Origin: Oribacterium sp. UBA3737
GTDB taxonomy: Bacteria; Bacillota_A; Clostridia; Lachnospirales; Lachnospiraceae
Assembly (NCBI GenBank): GCA_002371295.1
Contig: DFGZ01000081.1
Location: forward strand, 1 to 19,215
Length of the DNA: 19,215 nucleotides
Direction of reading: 5' to 3'
Every line of letters starts with the position of its first letter. Position 1 is the stretch's first letter. The position numbers and the translations under genes are program-made. This document shows positions 8,630 to 15,455 of this stretch, piece after piece. The notes under the pieces are model-generated. The model made no database searches. It saw nothing but the letters and a program-made list of their open reading frames with translations, and was not told the DNA's origin.

Positions 8630-8654
8630 CACCCATCTCAGTAAGAGATGGGTG
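8630..8654 (+). promoter_or_regulatory. 10-bp hairpin just upstream of the yigZ start
   Basis: CACCCATCTC (8630-8639) pairs perfectly with GAGATGGGTG (8645-8654) around loop AGTAA. Only TAATT follows, so termination of the upstream penicillin-binding protein transcript would be weak. It ends 16 bases before the yigZ ATG, whose own ribosome binding site (GGA at 8660-8662) is poor. It could be a weak terminator or a translation-affecting leader hairpin. Confidence 0.5.
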
Positions 8655-8670
8655 TAATTGGATAAAAATA

Positions 8671-9285
8671 ATGAGATATATCAAAGAATACGCAACAGGC
8701 GAATACGAAGAAAAAAAATCCAGATTCATAGGAGAGATATTCCCTATTAAATCAGAAGAAGAAGCCCAGGAGCATATTGCGGCTATCAGAAAAAAATATT
8801 ATGACGCCCGCCATCATTGTTACGCCTATGTTCTTGGTGACAGCTACGAGACCGTAAAACAGTCAGACGACGGTGAACCTTCCCAGACAGCAGGCATGCC
8901 CATACTCAATGTACTTAAGGGGCAGGAAATACACGATGCTCTCATAGTTGTGACCCGCTACTTCGGAGGAACACTTCTGGGAACAGGCGGTCTGGTCAGA
9001 AGCTATACAAACGCCAGCAAGGCGGCTATTGAAAATGCAGTAGTGCTGGAGGCTGTGGAAGGCTTCAGGGCAACTGCGGAAATCCCATATACATTGGTGG
9101 GAAAAATAAAATATTTTACGGAAACGGAAGGTATAACCGAATCAGAAGCCCAGTATGGAAACAACGTTAACATGACCTGGCTTGTGCCGGAAGACAAGAT
9201 GTCCCTGTTTCAAAATCAGATACAGGAGATGTCAGGGGGAAGTATTTCTCTTGCAATCGAGAAATACCGGTGGTATAATGCGTAA
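8671..9285 (+). CDS. YigZ/IMPACT family protein (UPF0029)
   Basis: Member of the YigZ/IMPACT family, found in bacteria and eukaryotes. Eukaryotic IMPACT/Yih1 modulates the Gcn2 kinase; the bacterial role is not settled, and nucleic-acid binding or translation-linked functions are proposed. The 204 residues match the family. The N-terminal domain carries KKSRFIGEIFP (15-25), DARHHCYAYVLG (45-56), SDDGEPSQTAGMP (65-77) and VVTRYFGGTLLGTGGLVRSY (93-112). This last is the characteristic signature. The C-terminal ~70 residues form the small DUF1949-type ferredoxin-like domain. The start has a weak ribosome binding site behind a hairpin. The 3' end contains the promoter of typA: codons TAT-AAT near the stop double as the -10 hexamer. 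Confidence 0.93.
   Translation: MRYIKEYATGEYEEKKSRFIGEIFPIKSEEEAQEHIAAIRKKYYDARHHCYAYVLGDSYETVKQSDDGEPSQTAGMPILNVLKGQEIHDALIVVTRYFGGTLLGTGGLVRSYTNASKAAIENAVVLEAVEGFRATAEIPYTLVGKIKYFTETEGITESEAQYGNNVNMTWLVPEDKMSLFQNQIQEMSGGSISLAIEKYRWYNA
9251..9279 (+). promoter_or_regulatory. Extended -10 promoter for typA, inside the 3' end of yigZ
   Basis: TTGCAA (9251-9256), a 17-base spacer and TATAAT (9274-9279), with TG at 9271-9272 giving an extended -10 (TGGTATAAT). Predicted transcription start is near 9286, just after the yigZ stop. It would give typA a leader of about 134 nt. The elements are read directly; activity is inferred. Confidence 0.7.
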
Positions 9286-9311
9286 GATTTTTTGAGAATT
9301 TGTATTCAAAC

Positions 9312-9395
9312 ACGCATATTCAGCCCAGTCGCTATTAAGTATGCGTCCTGAAACTCAATTTTTCAGTTCGCATTCTGAATGCGGCTGGGTTTTTT
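9312..9395 (+). promoter_or_regulatory. Attenuator-like leader of typA with T-tailed hairpin
   Basis: Outer stem CCCAGTCGC (9324-9332) pairs with GCGGCTGGG (9381-9389), 9 bp with one U-G, directly followed by T6 (9390-9395). It encloses ATGCG (9341-9345)/CGCAT (9369-9373) and CTGAAA (9348-9353)/TTTCAG (9361-9366). Competing pairs are ACGCAT (9312-9317) with ATGCGT (9341-9346), and CGCATT (9369-9374) with AATGCG (9378-9383). The second set breaks the terminator-like form. The T-run ends about 24 nt before the typA ATG, leaving no room for a downstream promoter. If it terminates, it therefore acts within the typA transcript. I do not recognise a known riboswitch or T-box here. Confidence 0.7.
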
Positions 9396-9419
9396 ATACT
9401 GTATAGATGAGGTACAAGA

Positions 9420-11255
9420 ATGAAGCAGAAGAGAGAAAATATTCGTAACGTCGCAATCATCGCTCACGTTGACCATGGTAAAACAACACTTGTTGACGAG
9501 CTTTTAAAGCAGTCAGGTGTATTCCGTGACAACCAGGACGTAGGTATCCGTGTAATGGATTCCAACCCTCTGGAGCGTGAGAGAGGAATCACCATCCTTT
9601 CAAAGAACACGGCCGTAACATACAAGGATACAAAGATCAACATCATCGATACTCCGGGTCACGCAGACTTCGGCGGTGAGGTTGAGCGAATCCTGAAGAT
9701 GGTTGACGGAGCAATCCTTCTTGTAGATGCATTCGAAGGTCCTATGCCTCAGACAAGATTCGTACTTCAGAAGGCTCTCGATTTAAGACTTCCTGTTATG
9801 TGCGTTATCAACAAGATCGATAAGCCACAGGCTCGTCCTACAGATGTAGAGGATGAGGTTCTTGAGCTCATGATGGATCTCAATGCTTCCGACGAGCAGC
9901 TTGACTGCCCGTTCCTTTATGCTTCATCAAAGGAAGGCTTTGCAAAGGCAAAACTCGAGGATGAATCTAAAGACATGGAGCCTCTTTTCCAGGCTATCCT
10001 CGATTATATCCCGGCGCCTGAGGGAGATGTTGAGGCTGATACACAGATGCTCATCTCAACAATCGACTACAACGAATTCGTTGGTCGTATCGGTATCGGT
10101 AAGATAGAGAACGGTTCTCTCAAGCTCAATCAGGATGCATACGTAGTTAACCACCATGATCCATCAAAGAAGAGCAAGGTAAGAATCACAAAGCTTTATA
10201 CCTTCGATGGACTTAAGAGAGTGGATGTTCAGGAAGCTCAGTGCGGTGAGATAGTTGCCATCTCCGGTATCGAAGATCTCCACGTTGGTGATACTGTTAT
10301 CACAGGAGAGGCTGAGGCTATTCCGTTCCAGAAGATCACTGAGCCTACCATCTCTATGGACTTCATCGTTAACGATTCTCCTCTTGCAGGTCAGGAAGGT
10401 AAGTTTGTTACTTCAAGACATATCCGTGACCGTCTTATGAGAGAGCTTCAGACTGACGTATCTCTCCGTGTTGAGGAAACTGATTCAGCCGATACTCTCA
10501 AGGTTTCAGGACGTGGTGAGCTTCACCTTTCAGTTCTTATCGAGACTATGCGTCGTGAAGGCTTCGAATTTGCCGTTTCCAAGGCAGAGGTTATCTACAA
10601 GACCAACGAGCAGGGCAAGAAGATGGAGCCTATGGAGATCGCTTACATCGATGTTCCTGATGACTGCACAGGTACAGTTATCCAGAAGCTCACACAGCGT
10701 AAAGGTGTTCTTAACGGCATGAGCCCGCTTGCAACAGGCTATACACGTCTTGAGTTCGATATCCCTTCAAGAGGTCTTATCGGATACAGAGGCGAGTTCA
10801 TGACAGATACAAAGGGTAACGGTATCCTTAATACCGAGTTCGATGGCTACGGCGAGTTCAGAGGCGAGCTTTCATACCGTCACCAGGGTTCACTCATTGC
10901 CTTCGAGAACGGTGAGGCTGTAACATACGGTCTTTTCCAGGCACAGGCAAGAGGTACTCTTTTCATCGGACCGGGTGAGAAGGTTTACTCAGGTATGGTC
11001 ATCGGTCAGTCACCTAAGTCTGAGGACATCGAGCTTAACGTATGTAAGACAAAGCACCTTACAAACACACGTACTTCATCATCTGACGAAGCACTTAAGC
11101 TCACACCTAAGAAGATCATGTCTCTTGAGCAGTGCATCGACTTCATCGATACAGACGAGCTTCTTGAGGTTACACCTGAGAATCTCCGTATCCGTAAGAA
11201 GATTCTTGATCCTACTCTCAGAAAGAGAGCCGGCATCGCAAGAAAGAACGGATAA
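9420..11255 (+). CDS. typA: TypA/BipA, ribosome-associated translational GTPase
   Basis: Elongation-factor-like GTPase that binds the 70S ribosome and affects ribosome assembly, stress and cold responses. The 611 residues match the family. The G domain shows G1 AHVDHGKT (15-22), G2 RGITI (55-59), G3 DTPGH (77-81), G4 NKID (131-134) and G5 SSK (169-171). EF-G-like domains III and V follow, then the TypA-specific C-terminal domain. EFMTDTKGNGILN and the Lys/Arg-rich end are typical. It starts at ATG after TGAGGT (9408-9413). Preferred codons recur throughout, suggesting high expression. The leader with competing hairpins implies transcriptional attenuation or another conditional control, which is unusual for this gene as far as I know. 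Confidence 0.98.
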   Translation: MKQKRENIRNVAIIAHVDHGKTTLVDELLKQSGVFRDNQDVGIRVMDSNPLERERGITILSKNTAVTYKDTKINIIDTPGHADFGGEVERILKMVDGAILLVDAFEGPMPQTRFVLQKALDLRLPVMCVINKIDKPQARPTDVEDEVLELMMDLNASDEQLDCPFLYASSKEGFAKAKLEDESKDMEPLFQAILDYIPAPEGDVEADTQMLISTIDYNEFVGRIGIGKIENGSLKLNQDAYVVNHHDPSKKSKVRITKLYTFDGLKRVDVQEAQCGEIVAISGIEDLHVGDTVITGEAEAIPFQKITEPTISMDFIVNDSPLAGQEGKFVTSRHIRDRLMRELQTDVSLRVEETDSADTLKVSGRGELHLSVLIETMRREGFEFAVSKAEVIYKTNEQGKKMEPMEIAYIDVPDDCTGTVIQKLTQRKGVLNGMSPLATGYTRLEFDIPSRGLIGYRGEFMTDTKGNGILNTEFDGYGEFRGELSYRHQGSLIAFENGEAVTYGLFQAQARGTLFIGPGEKVYSGMVIGQSPKSEDIELNVCKTKHLTNTRTSSSDEALKLTPKKIMSLEQCIDFIDTDELLEVTPENLRIRKKILDPTLRKRAGIARKNG

Positions 11256-11290
11256 TATATTGCTGCATGGCATAAATCATAAGGCTTGTT

Positions 11291-11316
11291 CCGGCTGTTG
11301 CTGATACTGCAGCCGG
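11291..11316 (+). other. Hairpin downstream of typA
   Basis: CCGGCTG (11291-11297) pairs with CAGCCGG (11310-11316). It is followed by TTAAAAAA rather than T, so it is not a terminator by itself on the + strand. It may protect the typA 3' end or assist the T-tailed hairpin 40 bases later. Confidence 0.4.
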
Positions 11317-11358
11317 TTAAAAAACACCTCAGGTTATGTCATGATAAGTAAAATGTAT

Positions 11359-11390
11359 AACAGGCGGCAGATTTTCTGTCGCCTGTTCTT
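11359..11390 (+). terminator. Intrinsic terminator after typA
   Basis: AACAGGCGGCAG (11359-11370) pairs with CTGTCGCCTGTT (11376-11387), 12 bp with one G-U, around loop ATTTT. A short T-rich tail (TTCTT) follows. It separates typA from dapA. Confidence 0.8.
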
Positions 11391-11401
11391 AAATTCTATT
11401 G

Positions 11402-11407
11402 TATAAT
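11402..11407 (+). promoter_or_regulatory. Candidate -10 of the dapA promoter
   Basis: A perfect TATAAT preceded by TTG lies just after the typA terminator and 43 bases before dapA. No good -35 is found at 16-18 bases, where the sequence is the terminator stem. It is therefore either a -35-poor promoter or a chance match. Confidence 0.4.
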
Positions 11408-11450
11408 TGGTGAAGTTTAGTGTGTAATACCACAAATAACGGAGGTTATT

Positions 11451-12335
11451 ATGGCCATATTTAAGGGAGCAGGAGTAGCGCTTATTACTCCATTTCATGA
11501 GGATGGATCTGTAAATTACGAGAAACTTACAGAACTTATAGAGGAACAGATCGCAGGCGGCACAGACGCCATCATAGCTTGCGGTACAACAGGTGAAGCA
11601 TCAACCATGTCTGAAAAAGAGCACATGGATGTTGTTCGTTTCATCATCGATAAGGCAGCTCATCGTATTCCTGTAATTGCAGGTACAGGAAGTAATTGTA
11701 CAGCAACAGCTGTGGAGCTTTCCAGACAGGCTGAGGAAGCAGGAGCTGACGGAGTTCTTCTGGTTACTCCATACTACAATAAGGCAACACAGGAGGGACT
11801 GATCAGACACTTCACAACTATCGCAGAGGCTATCAGCATTCCTTGTATCCTTTATAACATACCATCAAGAACAGGTGTTACTATCCAGCCTGAGACTATG
11901 GCTTATCTTTACAAGAACGTAAAGAACATCGCAGGTGTAAAGGACGCTACAGGAAACATAGAGATGAGCACAAAGCTCATGACTCTTGTAGATGATGATT
12001 TCGCACTTTATTCTGGAGATGATGACGAGGTGGTTCCTCTTCTTGCCCTCGGTGGTTCAGGAGTCATTTCGGTCCTTTCAAACATTGCACCTAAAGAGAC
12101 CCACGATATCTGTGAGAAGTGGTTCAACGGTGATATCAAGGGATCACTTGATGCACAGCTTAAGGCATTCCCTCTTATCAAGGCTCTTTTCGCAGAGGTA
12201 AATCCTATTCCTGTAAAGGCTGCCCTTAATCTTCAGGGAAAGAATGTAGGATCTCTTCGACTTCCTCTTACAGAGGCAAGTGACAAAACAAAGGCTCTTC
12301 TGAAGGAGGAGATGACAAAGTTCGGAGTTCTCTGA
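11451..12335 (+). CDS. dapA: DapA, 4-hydroxy-tetrahydrodipicolinate synthase
   Basis: Condenses pyruvate with aspartate-4-semialdehyde, the first committed step of the diaminopimelate/lysine pathway. It is a TIM barrel of 294 residues, the normal length. Visible active-site residues are Thr46-Thr47 in CGTTGEA, Tyr109 (TPYYN), Tyr135 (LYNIPSR), Arg140 and Schiff-base Lys164 (AGVKDATGN). They align with E. coli Thr44, Tyr107, Tyr133, Arg138 and Lys161. Start at ATG after GGAGGT (11441-11446). dapB follows after 62 bases, so the two enzymes acting in sequence are probably co-transcribed, with the terminator only after dapB. No lysine riboswitch is recognisable upstream. Confidence 0.98.
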   Translation: MAIFKGAGVALITPFHEDGSVNYEKLTELIEEQIAGGTDAIIACGTTGEASTMSEKEHMDVVRFIIDKAAHRIPVIAGTGSNCTATAVELSRQAEEAGADGVLLVTPYYNKATQEGLIRHFTTIAEAISIPCILYNIPSRTGVTIQPETMAYLYKNVKNIAGVKDATGNIEMSTKLMTLVDDDFALYSGDDDEVVPLLALGGSGVISVLSNIAPKETHDICEKWFNGDIKGSLDAQLKAFPLIKALFAEVNPIPVKAALNLQGKNVGSLRLPLTEASDKTKALLKEEMTKFGVL

Positions 12336-12378
12336 TCAGGATCTAAAAAGTTGATTTCAGCAGTGGTCTGCCTGATCA
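12333..12378 (+). other. Inverted repeat between dapA and dapB
   Basis: TGATCAGG (12333-12340, including the dapA stop) pairs with CCTGATCA (12371-12378). Inside, GCAG (12360-12363) and CTGC (12368-12371) form a smaller hairpin that shares one base with the outer arm. No T-run follows. It may adjust dapB expression or transcript stability. Confidence 0.45.
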
Positions 12379-12397
12379 AAATGAAAGTGAGGTTGTT

Positions 12398-13162
12398 ATG
12401 ATAAAAGTTTTATTATTCGGTGCTATGGGCGTAATGTGCAGGAACGTTGCAAACTGTGCCAAAGCCATGGATGATATAGAGATAGTTGCAGGTATCGACA
12501 GAGAAGATCACCTTGATGACCCTGCTTTCGGATTCCCTGTATACGACAGCTTTGATAAGGTAAAGGAAAACTTTGATGTCATCATCGATTTCTCAGTTGC
12601 TCCTGCCATTGATAAACTTTTGGATTATGTTGAAAAAACAGGTGCAGCCTGTGTTCAGTGTACAACAGGTCTCAGTGACGCTCAGCTTGAAAGAGTAAAG
12701 GAGATTTCAAAGAAGGCTCCGGTTCTCAGAAGTGCCAACATGTCCATAGGTGTGAACCTTCTTTTGGAGCTGGTAAAGACAGCCGCACAGAAGCTTTACG
12801 AGAGAGGCTTTGATATCGACATCGTGGAGCAGCACCACAGAAGGAAGCAGGATGCTCCCTCCGGAACAGCTGTTGCTATTGCAGACGCTGTAAATGAGGC
12901 TCTGGACCATAAGCTTAATTACGTTTATGACCGTTCAGACCGCCGAGAGCAAAGACCTCATGACGAGATCGGTATCAGTGCCGTAAGAGGCGGAACCATC
13001 GCCGGAGTTCATGACATCATTTTCGCAGGAGAAGACGAGGTCATCACATTTAACCATACAGCTTATTCAAGAAACATTTTTGCAAACGGAGCCCTGAATG
13101 CCGCAAAGTTCCTTAAGGGCAAGTCAGCAGGACTCTATTCAATGCAGGATGCTCTCGCATAA
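12398..13162 (+). CDS. dapB: DapB, 4-hydroxy-tetrahydrodipicolinate reductase
   Basis: NAD(P)H-dependent reductase for the step after DapA. The 254 residues are close to the family length (about 250-270). The catalytic region EQHHRRKQDAPSGTA (144-158) is intact, with His146 and Lys150 matching E. coli His159 and Lys163. SAVRGGTIAGVH and the C-terminal AARF-like AAKFLKGK are typical. The N-terminal dinucleotide-binding motif is unusual: FGAMGVMCRNV (7-17), where most homologues have GxxGxMG, so the third Gly is Cys14. The second binding motif reads QCTTG (87-91) rather than GTTG. Start after GTGAGGT. Co-transcription with dapA is likely, and a strong terminator follows. Confidence 0.96.
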   Translation: MIKVLLFGAMGVMCRNVANCAKAMDDIEIVAGIDREDHLDDPAFGFPVYDSFDKVKENFDVIIDFSVAPAIDKLLDYVEKTGAACVQCTTGLSDAQLERVKEISKKAPVLRSANMSIGVNLLLELVKTAAQKLYERGFDIDIVEQHHRRKQDAPSGTAVAIADAVNEALDHKLNYVYDRSDRREQRPHDEIGISAVRGGTIAGVHDIIFAGEDEVITFNHTAYSRNIFANGALNAAKFLKGKSAGLYSMQDALA

Positions 13163-13174
13163 TAGTGACTTTTT

Positions 13175-13203
13175 AGCAGAATCCCATCAGGATTCTGCTT
13201 TTT
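13175..13203 (+). terminator. Intrinsic terminator of dapA-dapB
   Basis: AGCAGAATCC (13175-13184) pairs perfectly with GGATTCTGCT (13190-13199) around loop CATCA, followed by T5 (13199-13203). It lies 12 bases after the dapB stop. Confidence 0.93.
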
Positions 13204-13235
13204 CATGTACATATTGCCGAGCATGGCAAAATCAT

Positions 13236-13264
13236 TCGACAGCAGAATAAAAATGTTATATATT
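13236..13264 (+). promoter_or_regulatory. purB promoter and leader
   Basis: TCGACA (13236-13241), a 17-base spacer and TATATT (13259-13264); each hexamer matches consensus at five of six positions. It would give a leader of about 100 nt before purB. The leader contains AAGCTT at 13309-13314 and 13345-13350, which can pair. It shows no recognisable purine riboswitch core. Confidence 0.6.
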
Positions 13265-13368
13265 TCTAATTGCTGTGGTCTGAGAGCTTCAGTCAAAGGA
13301 TAGGATTTAAGCTTCGGCACACAGATAAAAGAATAAGTTCACACAAGCTTTATTTAAAGGAGATCAAG

Positions 13369-14805
13369 ATGGCAGAACATAATCGTTACACCAGCCCACT
13401 GACAGGACGTTATGCTTCAGAGGAGATGCAGTACATCTTTTCACAGGACAATAAGTTCCGTACATGGAGAAAGCTTTGGATAGCCCTTGCAGAAACAGAG
13501 CATGAGCTTGGACTCAATATCACTAAGGAGCAGATAGAAGAGTTAAAGGCCCATCAGGATGAAATCAACTATGAAGTTGCAGAGGCACGTGAAAAGGAAG
13601 TTCGTCATGATGTTATGAGCCATGTCTATGCTTATGGCGTTCAGTGTCCTAATGCAAAGGGCATCATTCACCTTGGTGCAACGTCATGCTATGTTGGTGA
13701 TAACACAGATATAATCATCATGCGTCAGGGCCTCGAGCTTGTCAGAAAGAAGCTCATTAACTGTATCAATGAGCTCAGCAAGTTCGCTCTCAAGCATAAG
13801 GATCTTCCTACTCTTGCTTATACTCATTTCCAGCCGGCACAGCCAACAACTGTCGGCAAGCGTTCTACTCTCTGGATCAACGATCTCGTTATGGATCTCC
13901 AGGATCTCGATTATGTTCTTGAATCTCTTAAATTATTAGGTTCCAAGGGTACCACAGGAACTCAGGCTTCCTTCCTTGAACTTTTCGACGGTGACCACAG
14001 TAAGTGCCGTGAGCTCGATCAGAAGATTGCAGAGAAGATGGGCTTTAAGTCCTGCTATCCTGTATCCGGACAGACCTACAGCCGTAAGGTGGATTTCCGT
14101 GTTTTAAGCATTCTCGCAGGCATTGCCCAGTCTGCCCATAAGTTCACAAACGATATACGTATGCTCCAGCACATGAAGGAAATCGAGGAGCCTTTCGAGA
14201 AGCACCAGATCGGTTCAAGTGCCATGGCTTACAAGCGTAATCCTATGCGTTCAGAGCGTATCGCATCACTTGCGGATTATGTTATGTCAGATCTTATGAA
14301 TCCGATGCTTGTATCAAGCACACAGTGGTTCGAAAGAACACTTGATGACTCCGCAAACAAGCGCCTTTCTGTACCTGAGGGCTTCCTTGCCATCGACGGT
14401 ATACTTGATCTCTACCTTAACGTTGTTGACGGACTTGTGGTTTATCCAAAGGTAATCAGGAAGCATCTTATGGCAGAGCTTCCGTTCATGGCAACCGAAA
14501 ACATCATGATGGATGCAGTCAAGGCAGGGGGTGACCGTCAGGAGCTTCATGAGAAGATCCGTCAGCTCAGCATGGAGGCAGGAAAGACTGTAAAGGAAGA
14601 GGGCAAGGACAATAACCTCCTTGAGCTCATCGCCGCTGACCCAAGCTTCCATCTTTCACTCGAGGATCTCGAGGCAAGTATGCAGCCTGAGCGTTATGTG
14701 GGACGTTCACCAAAGCAGACAGAAGACTACATCAACGAAGTAGTAAATCCTATACTCGAGGAGAACAAGGCTCTTCTTGGTCTTACTGCCGAAATAAAGG
14801 TTTAA
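13369..14805 (+). CDS. purB: PurB, adenylosuccinate lyase
   Basis: Lyase acting twice in purine synthesis: it splits SAICAR to AICAR and adenylosuccinate to AMP, releasing fumarate each time. The protein has 478 residues, the longer form common in Clostridia. It belongs to the fumarase/aspartase superfamily. It shows RHDVMSH (79-85), TSCYVGDNTD (105-114), THFQPAQPTT (152-161) with likely catalytic His153, and the signature loop GSSAMAYKRNP (282-292) with catalytic Ser. The chosen ATG at 13369 has AAAGGAG (13356-13362) at ideal spacing. The frame is open upstream to 13270, but those 33 codons have no ribosome binding site and overlap the promoter/leader. PurA, its partner in the IMP-to-AMP branch, is the next metabolic gene. 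Confidence 0.97.
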   Translation: MAEHNRYTSPLTGRYASEEMQYIFSQDNKFRTWRKLWIALAETEHELGLNITKEQIEELKAHQDEINYEVAEAREKEVRHDVMSHVYAYGVQCPNAKGIIHLGATSCYVGDNTDIIIMRQGLELVRKKLINCINELSKFALKHKDLPTLAYTHFQPAQPTTVGKRSTLWINDLVMDLQDLDYVLESLKLLGSKGTTGTQASFLELFDGDHSKCRELDQKIAEKMGFKSCYPVSGQTYSRKVDFRVLSILAGIAQSAHKFTNDIRMLQHMKEIEEPFEKHQIGSSAMAYKRNPMRSERIASLADYVMSDLMNPMLVSSTQWFERTLDDSANKRLSVPEGFLAIDGILDLYLNVVDGLVVYPKVIRKHLMAELPFMATENIMMDAVKAGGDRQELHEKIRQLSMEAGKTVKEEGKDNNLLELIAADPSFHLSLEDLEASMQPERYVGRSPKQTEDYINEVVNPILEENKALLGLTAEIKV

Positions 14806-14822
14806 TTGAATAGACTTATTTT

Positions 14823-14862
14823 AAAAAGAACTATCGGACAGAAACACCGATAGTTCTTTTTT
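14823..14862 (+). terminator. Intrinsic terminator after purB
   Basis: AAAAAGAACTATCGG (14823-14837) pairs perfectly with CCGATAGTTCTTTTT (14847-14861) around a 9-nt loop, with a T-run ending at 14862. The A/T-symmetric ends make it potentially bidirectional. Confidence 0.95.
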
Positions 14863-14926
14863 CGCGATAAGTCTTATAAGCGCATGCCGTGCCCGAATAG
14901 ACATACATTTGACAGCCAACATGGAA

Positions 14927-14951
14927 TCCGGAAGGGGTCATCTCTTCCGGA
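14927..14951. other. Inverted repeat in the purB downstream gap
   Basis: TCCGGAAG (14927-14934) and CTTCCGGA (14944-14951), 9-base spacer. A T7 run (14968-14974) lies 16 bases farther on, too distant for a standard terminator. The rest of 14863-14980 shows no gene I can support. Confidence 0.4.
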
Positions 14952-14986
14952 AAGTCTGAGCTTAGAGTTTTTTTCATGTGTTGAAC

Positions 14987-15015
14987 TTGAAAATAAGCTT
15001 TATAACCTTTATAAT
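14987..15015 (+). promoter_or_regulatory. Near-consensus promoter for the small membrane protein gene
   Basis: TTGAAA (14987-14992), exactly 17 bases, then TATAAT (15010-15015). Eleven of twelve positions match consensus. The start codon of the 61-residue protein is 48 bases downstream. I see no better promoter before purA, so this may serve both. Confidence 0.8.
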
Positions 15016-15063
15016 TTTTGATGTCTGTGTGAAATTTAACCGGGGAATCAAGGAGGTGCAGAA

Positions 15064-15249
15064 GTGACTTTAAAACGGATTCTTGCGATTTTAGCATTAA
15101 TCTTGATAGCCATACTGCTGATTCTTCTCCTTGTTTTTGCTATTACAGGTGCAAAAAAGGAGTACATTCTTGCGGTTATGTTTTGCCTGATCGTGGTACC
15201 ATCGGTAATATATGTATTTATCTGGTTCACAAATCTAACAAAAAAATAG
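15064..15249 (+). CDS. Small two-helix membrane protein, function unknown
   Basis: A 61-residue protein with GTG start. Two hydrophobic helices (about residues 4-28 and 36-56) are joined by a short charged turn, TGAKKEY, with basic residues at both ends (TLKR and TKK). This suggests both termini on the same, probably cytoplasmic, side. The case for a real gene is strong: AGGAGGT (15051-15057) lies 6 bases before the GTG, and a near-consensus promoter lies upstream. I do not recognise the family. It sits between purB and purA, 206 bases before purA, and may share a transcript with it. Candidate roles such as small membrane regulator or subunit are guesses only. Confidence 0.75.
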   Translation: MTLKRILAILALILIAILLILLLVFAITGAKKEYILAVMFCLIVVPSVIYVFIWFTNLTKK

Positions 15250-15279
15250 TTTTTGATGCTTCGGTCACGAATCTCTCAC

Positions 15280-15455
15280 GGCAGCTAGGCTGCATGATCC
15301 CGGAAACAAGATTACTTTTCAATATTGTCATTATCTGATACATCAAAAGATCAGATACTAAGGTAATCCATAGGGTTAAGAAGGATCATCATGTGTCAAA
15401 AAGGTGAGGGGCATCAGTAGTATCCTATGGATACTATCTCTTTAGGAGGATTTAT
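15280..15455 (+). promoter_or_regulatory. Structured leader upstream of purA
   Basis: Several helices can be drawn: GCAGC/GCTGC (15281-15293); ATGATCC (15294-15300) with GGATCAT (15383-15389); and TATCTGAT (15332-15339) with ATCAGATA (15350-15357). Near the start, ATCCATAGG (15366-15374) pairs with CCTATGGAT (15424-15432). A local hairpin TAGTATCC (15418-15425)/GGATACTA (15429-15436) uses the same bases, so the last two exclude each other. The purA ribosome binding site AGGAGG (15444-15449) is 7 bases beyond. No T-run is present, so any switch would act on translation or stability. I cannot match it to a known riboswitch. Confidence 0.6.

Noticed and set aside
9286..9419. T-box or other named riboswitch for the typA leader
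   Set aside because: No T-box sequence (TGGNACCGCG-like) or other recognised aptamer core is present. The structure is reported as unclassified instead.
13270..13368. In-frame extension of purB by 33 codons to an ATG at 13270
   Set aside because: No ribosome binding site there, the extra sequence does not look like PurB, and it overlaps the promoter/leader. The ATG at 13369 has AAAGGAG at ideal spacing and begins with the typical N-terminus.
13265..13368. Purine riboswitch in the purB leader
   Set aside because: The conserved core of that class cannot be found; only AAGCTT-type repeats are present.
14927..14974. Terminator formed by the TCCGGAAG/CTTCCGGA repeat and the T7 run
   Set aside because: The T-run begins 16 bases after the stem, too far for intrinsic termination, and the purB terminator already lies upstream.
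14831..15097. 88-codon open frame on the - strand between purB and the small membrane protein gene
   Set aside because: It runs through the purB terminator palindrome and the + strand promoter and ribosome binding site. It has no ribosome binding site and no recognisable protein character.
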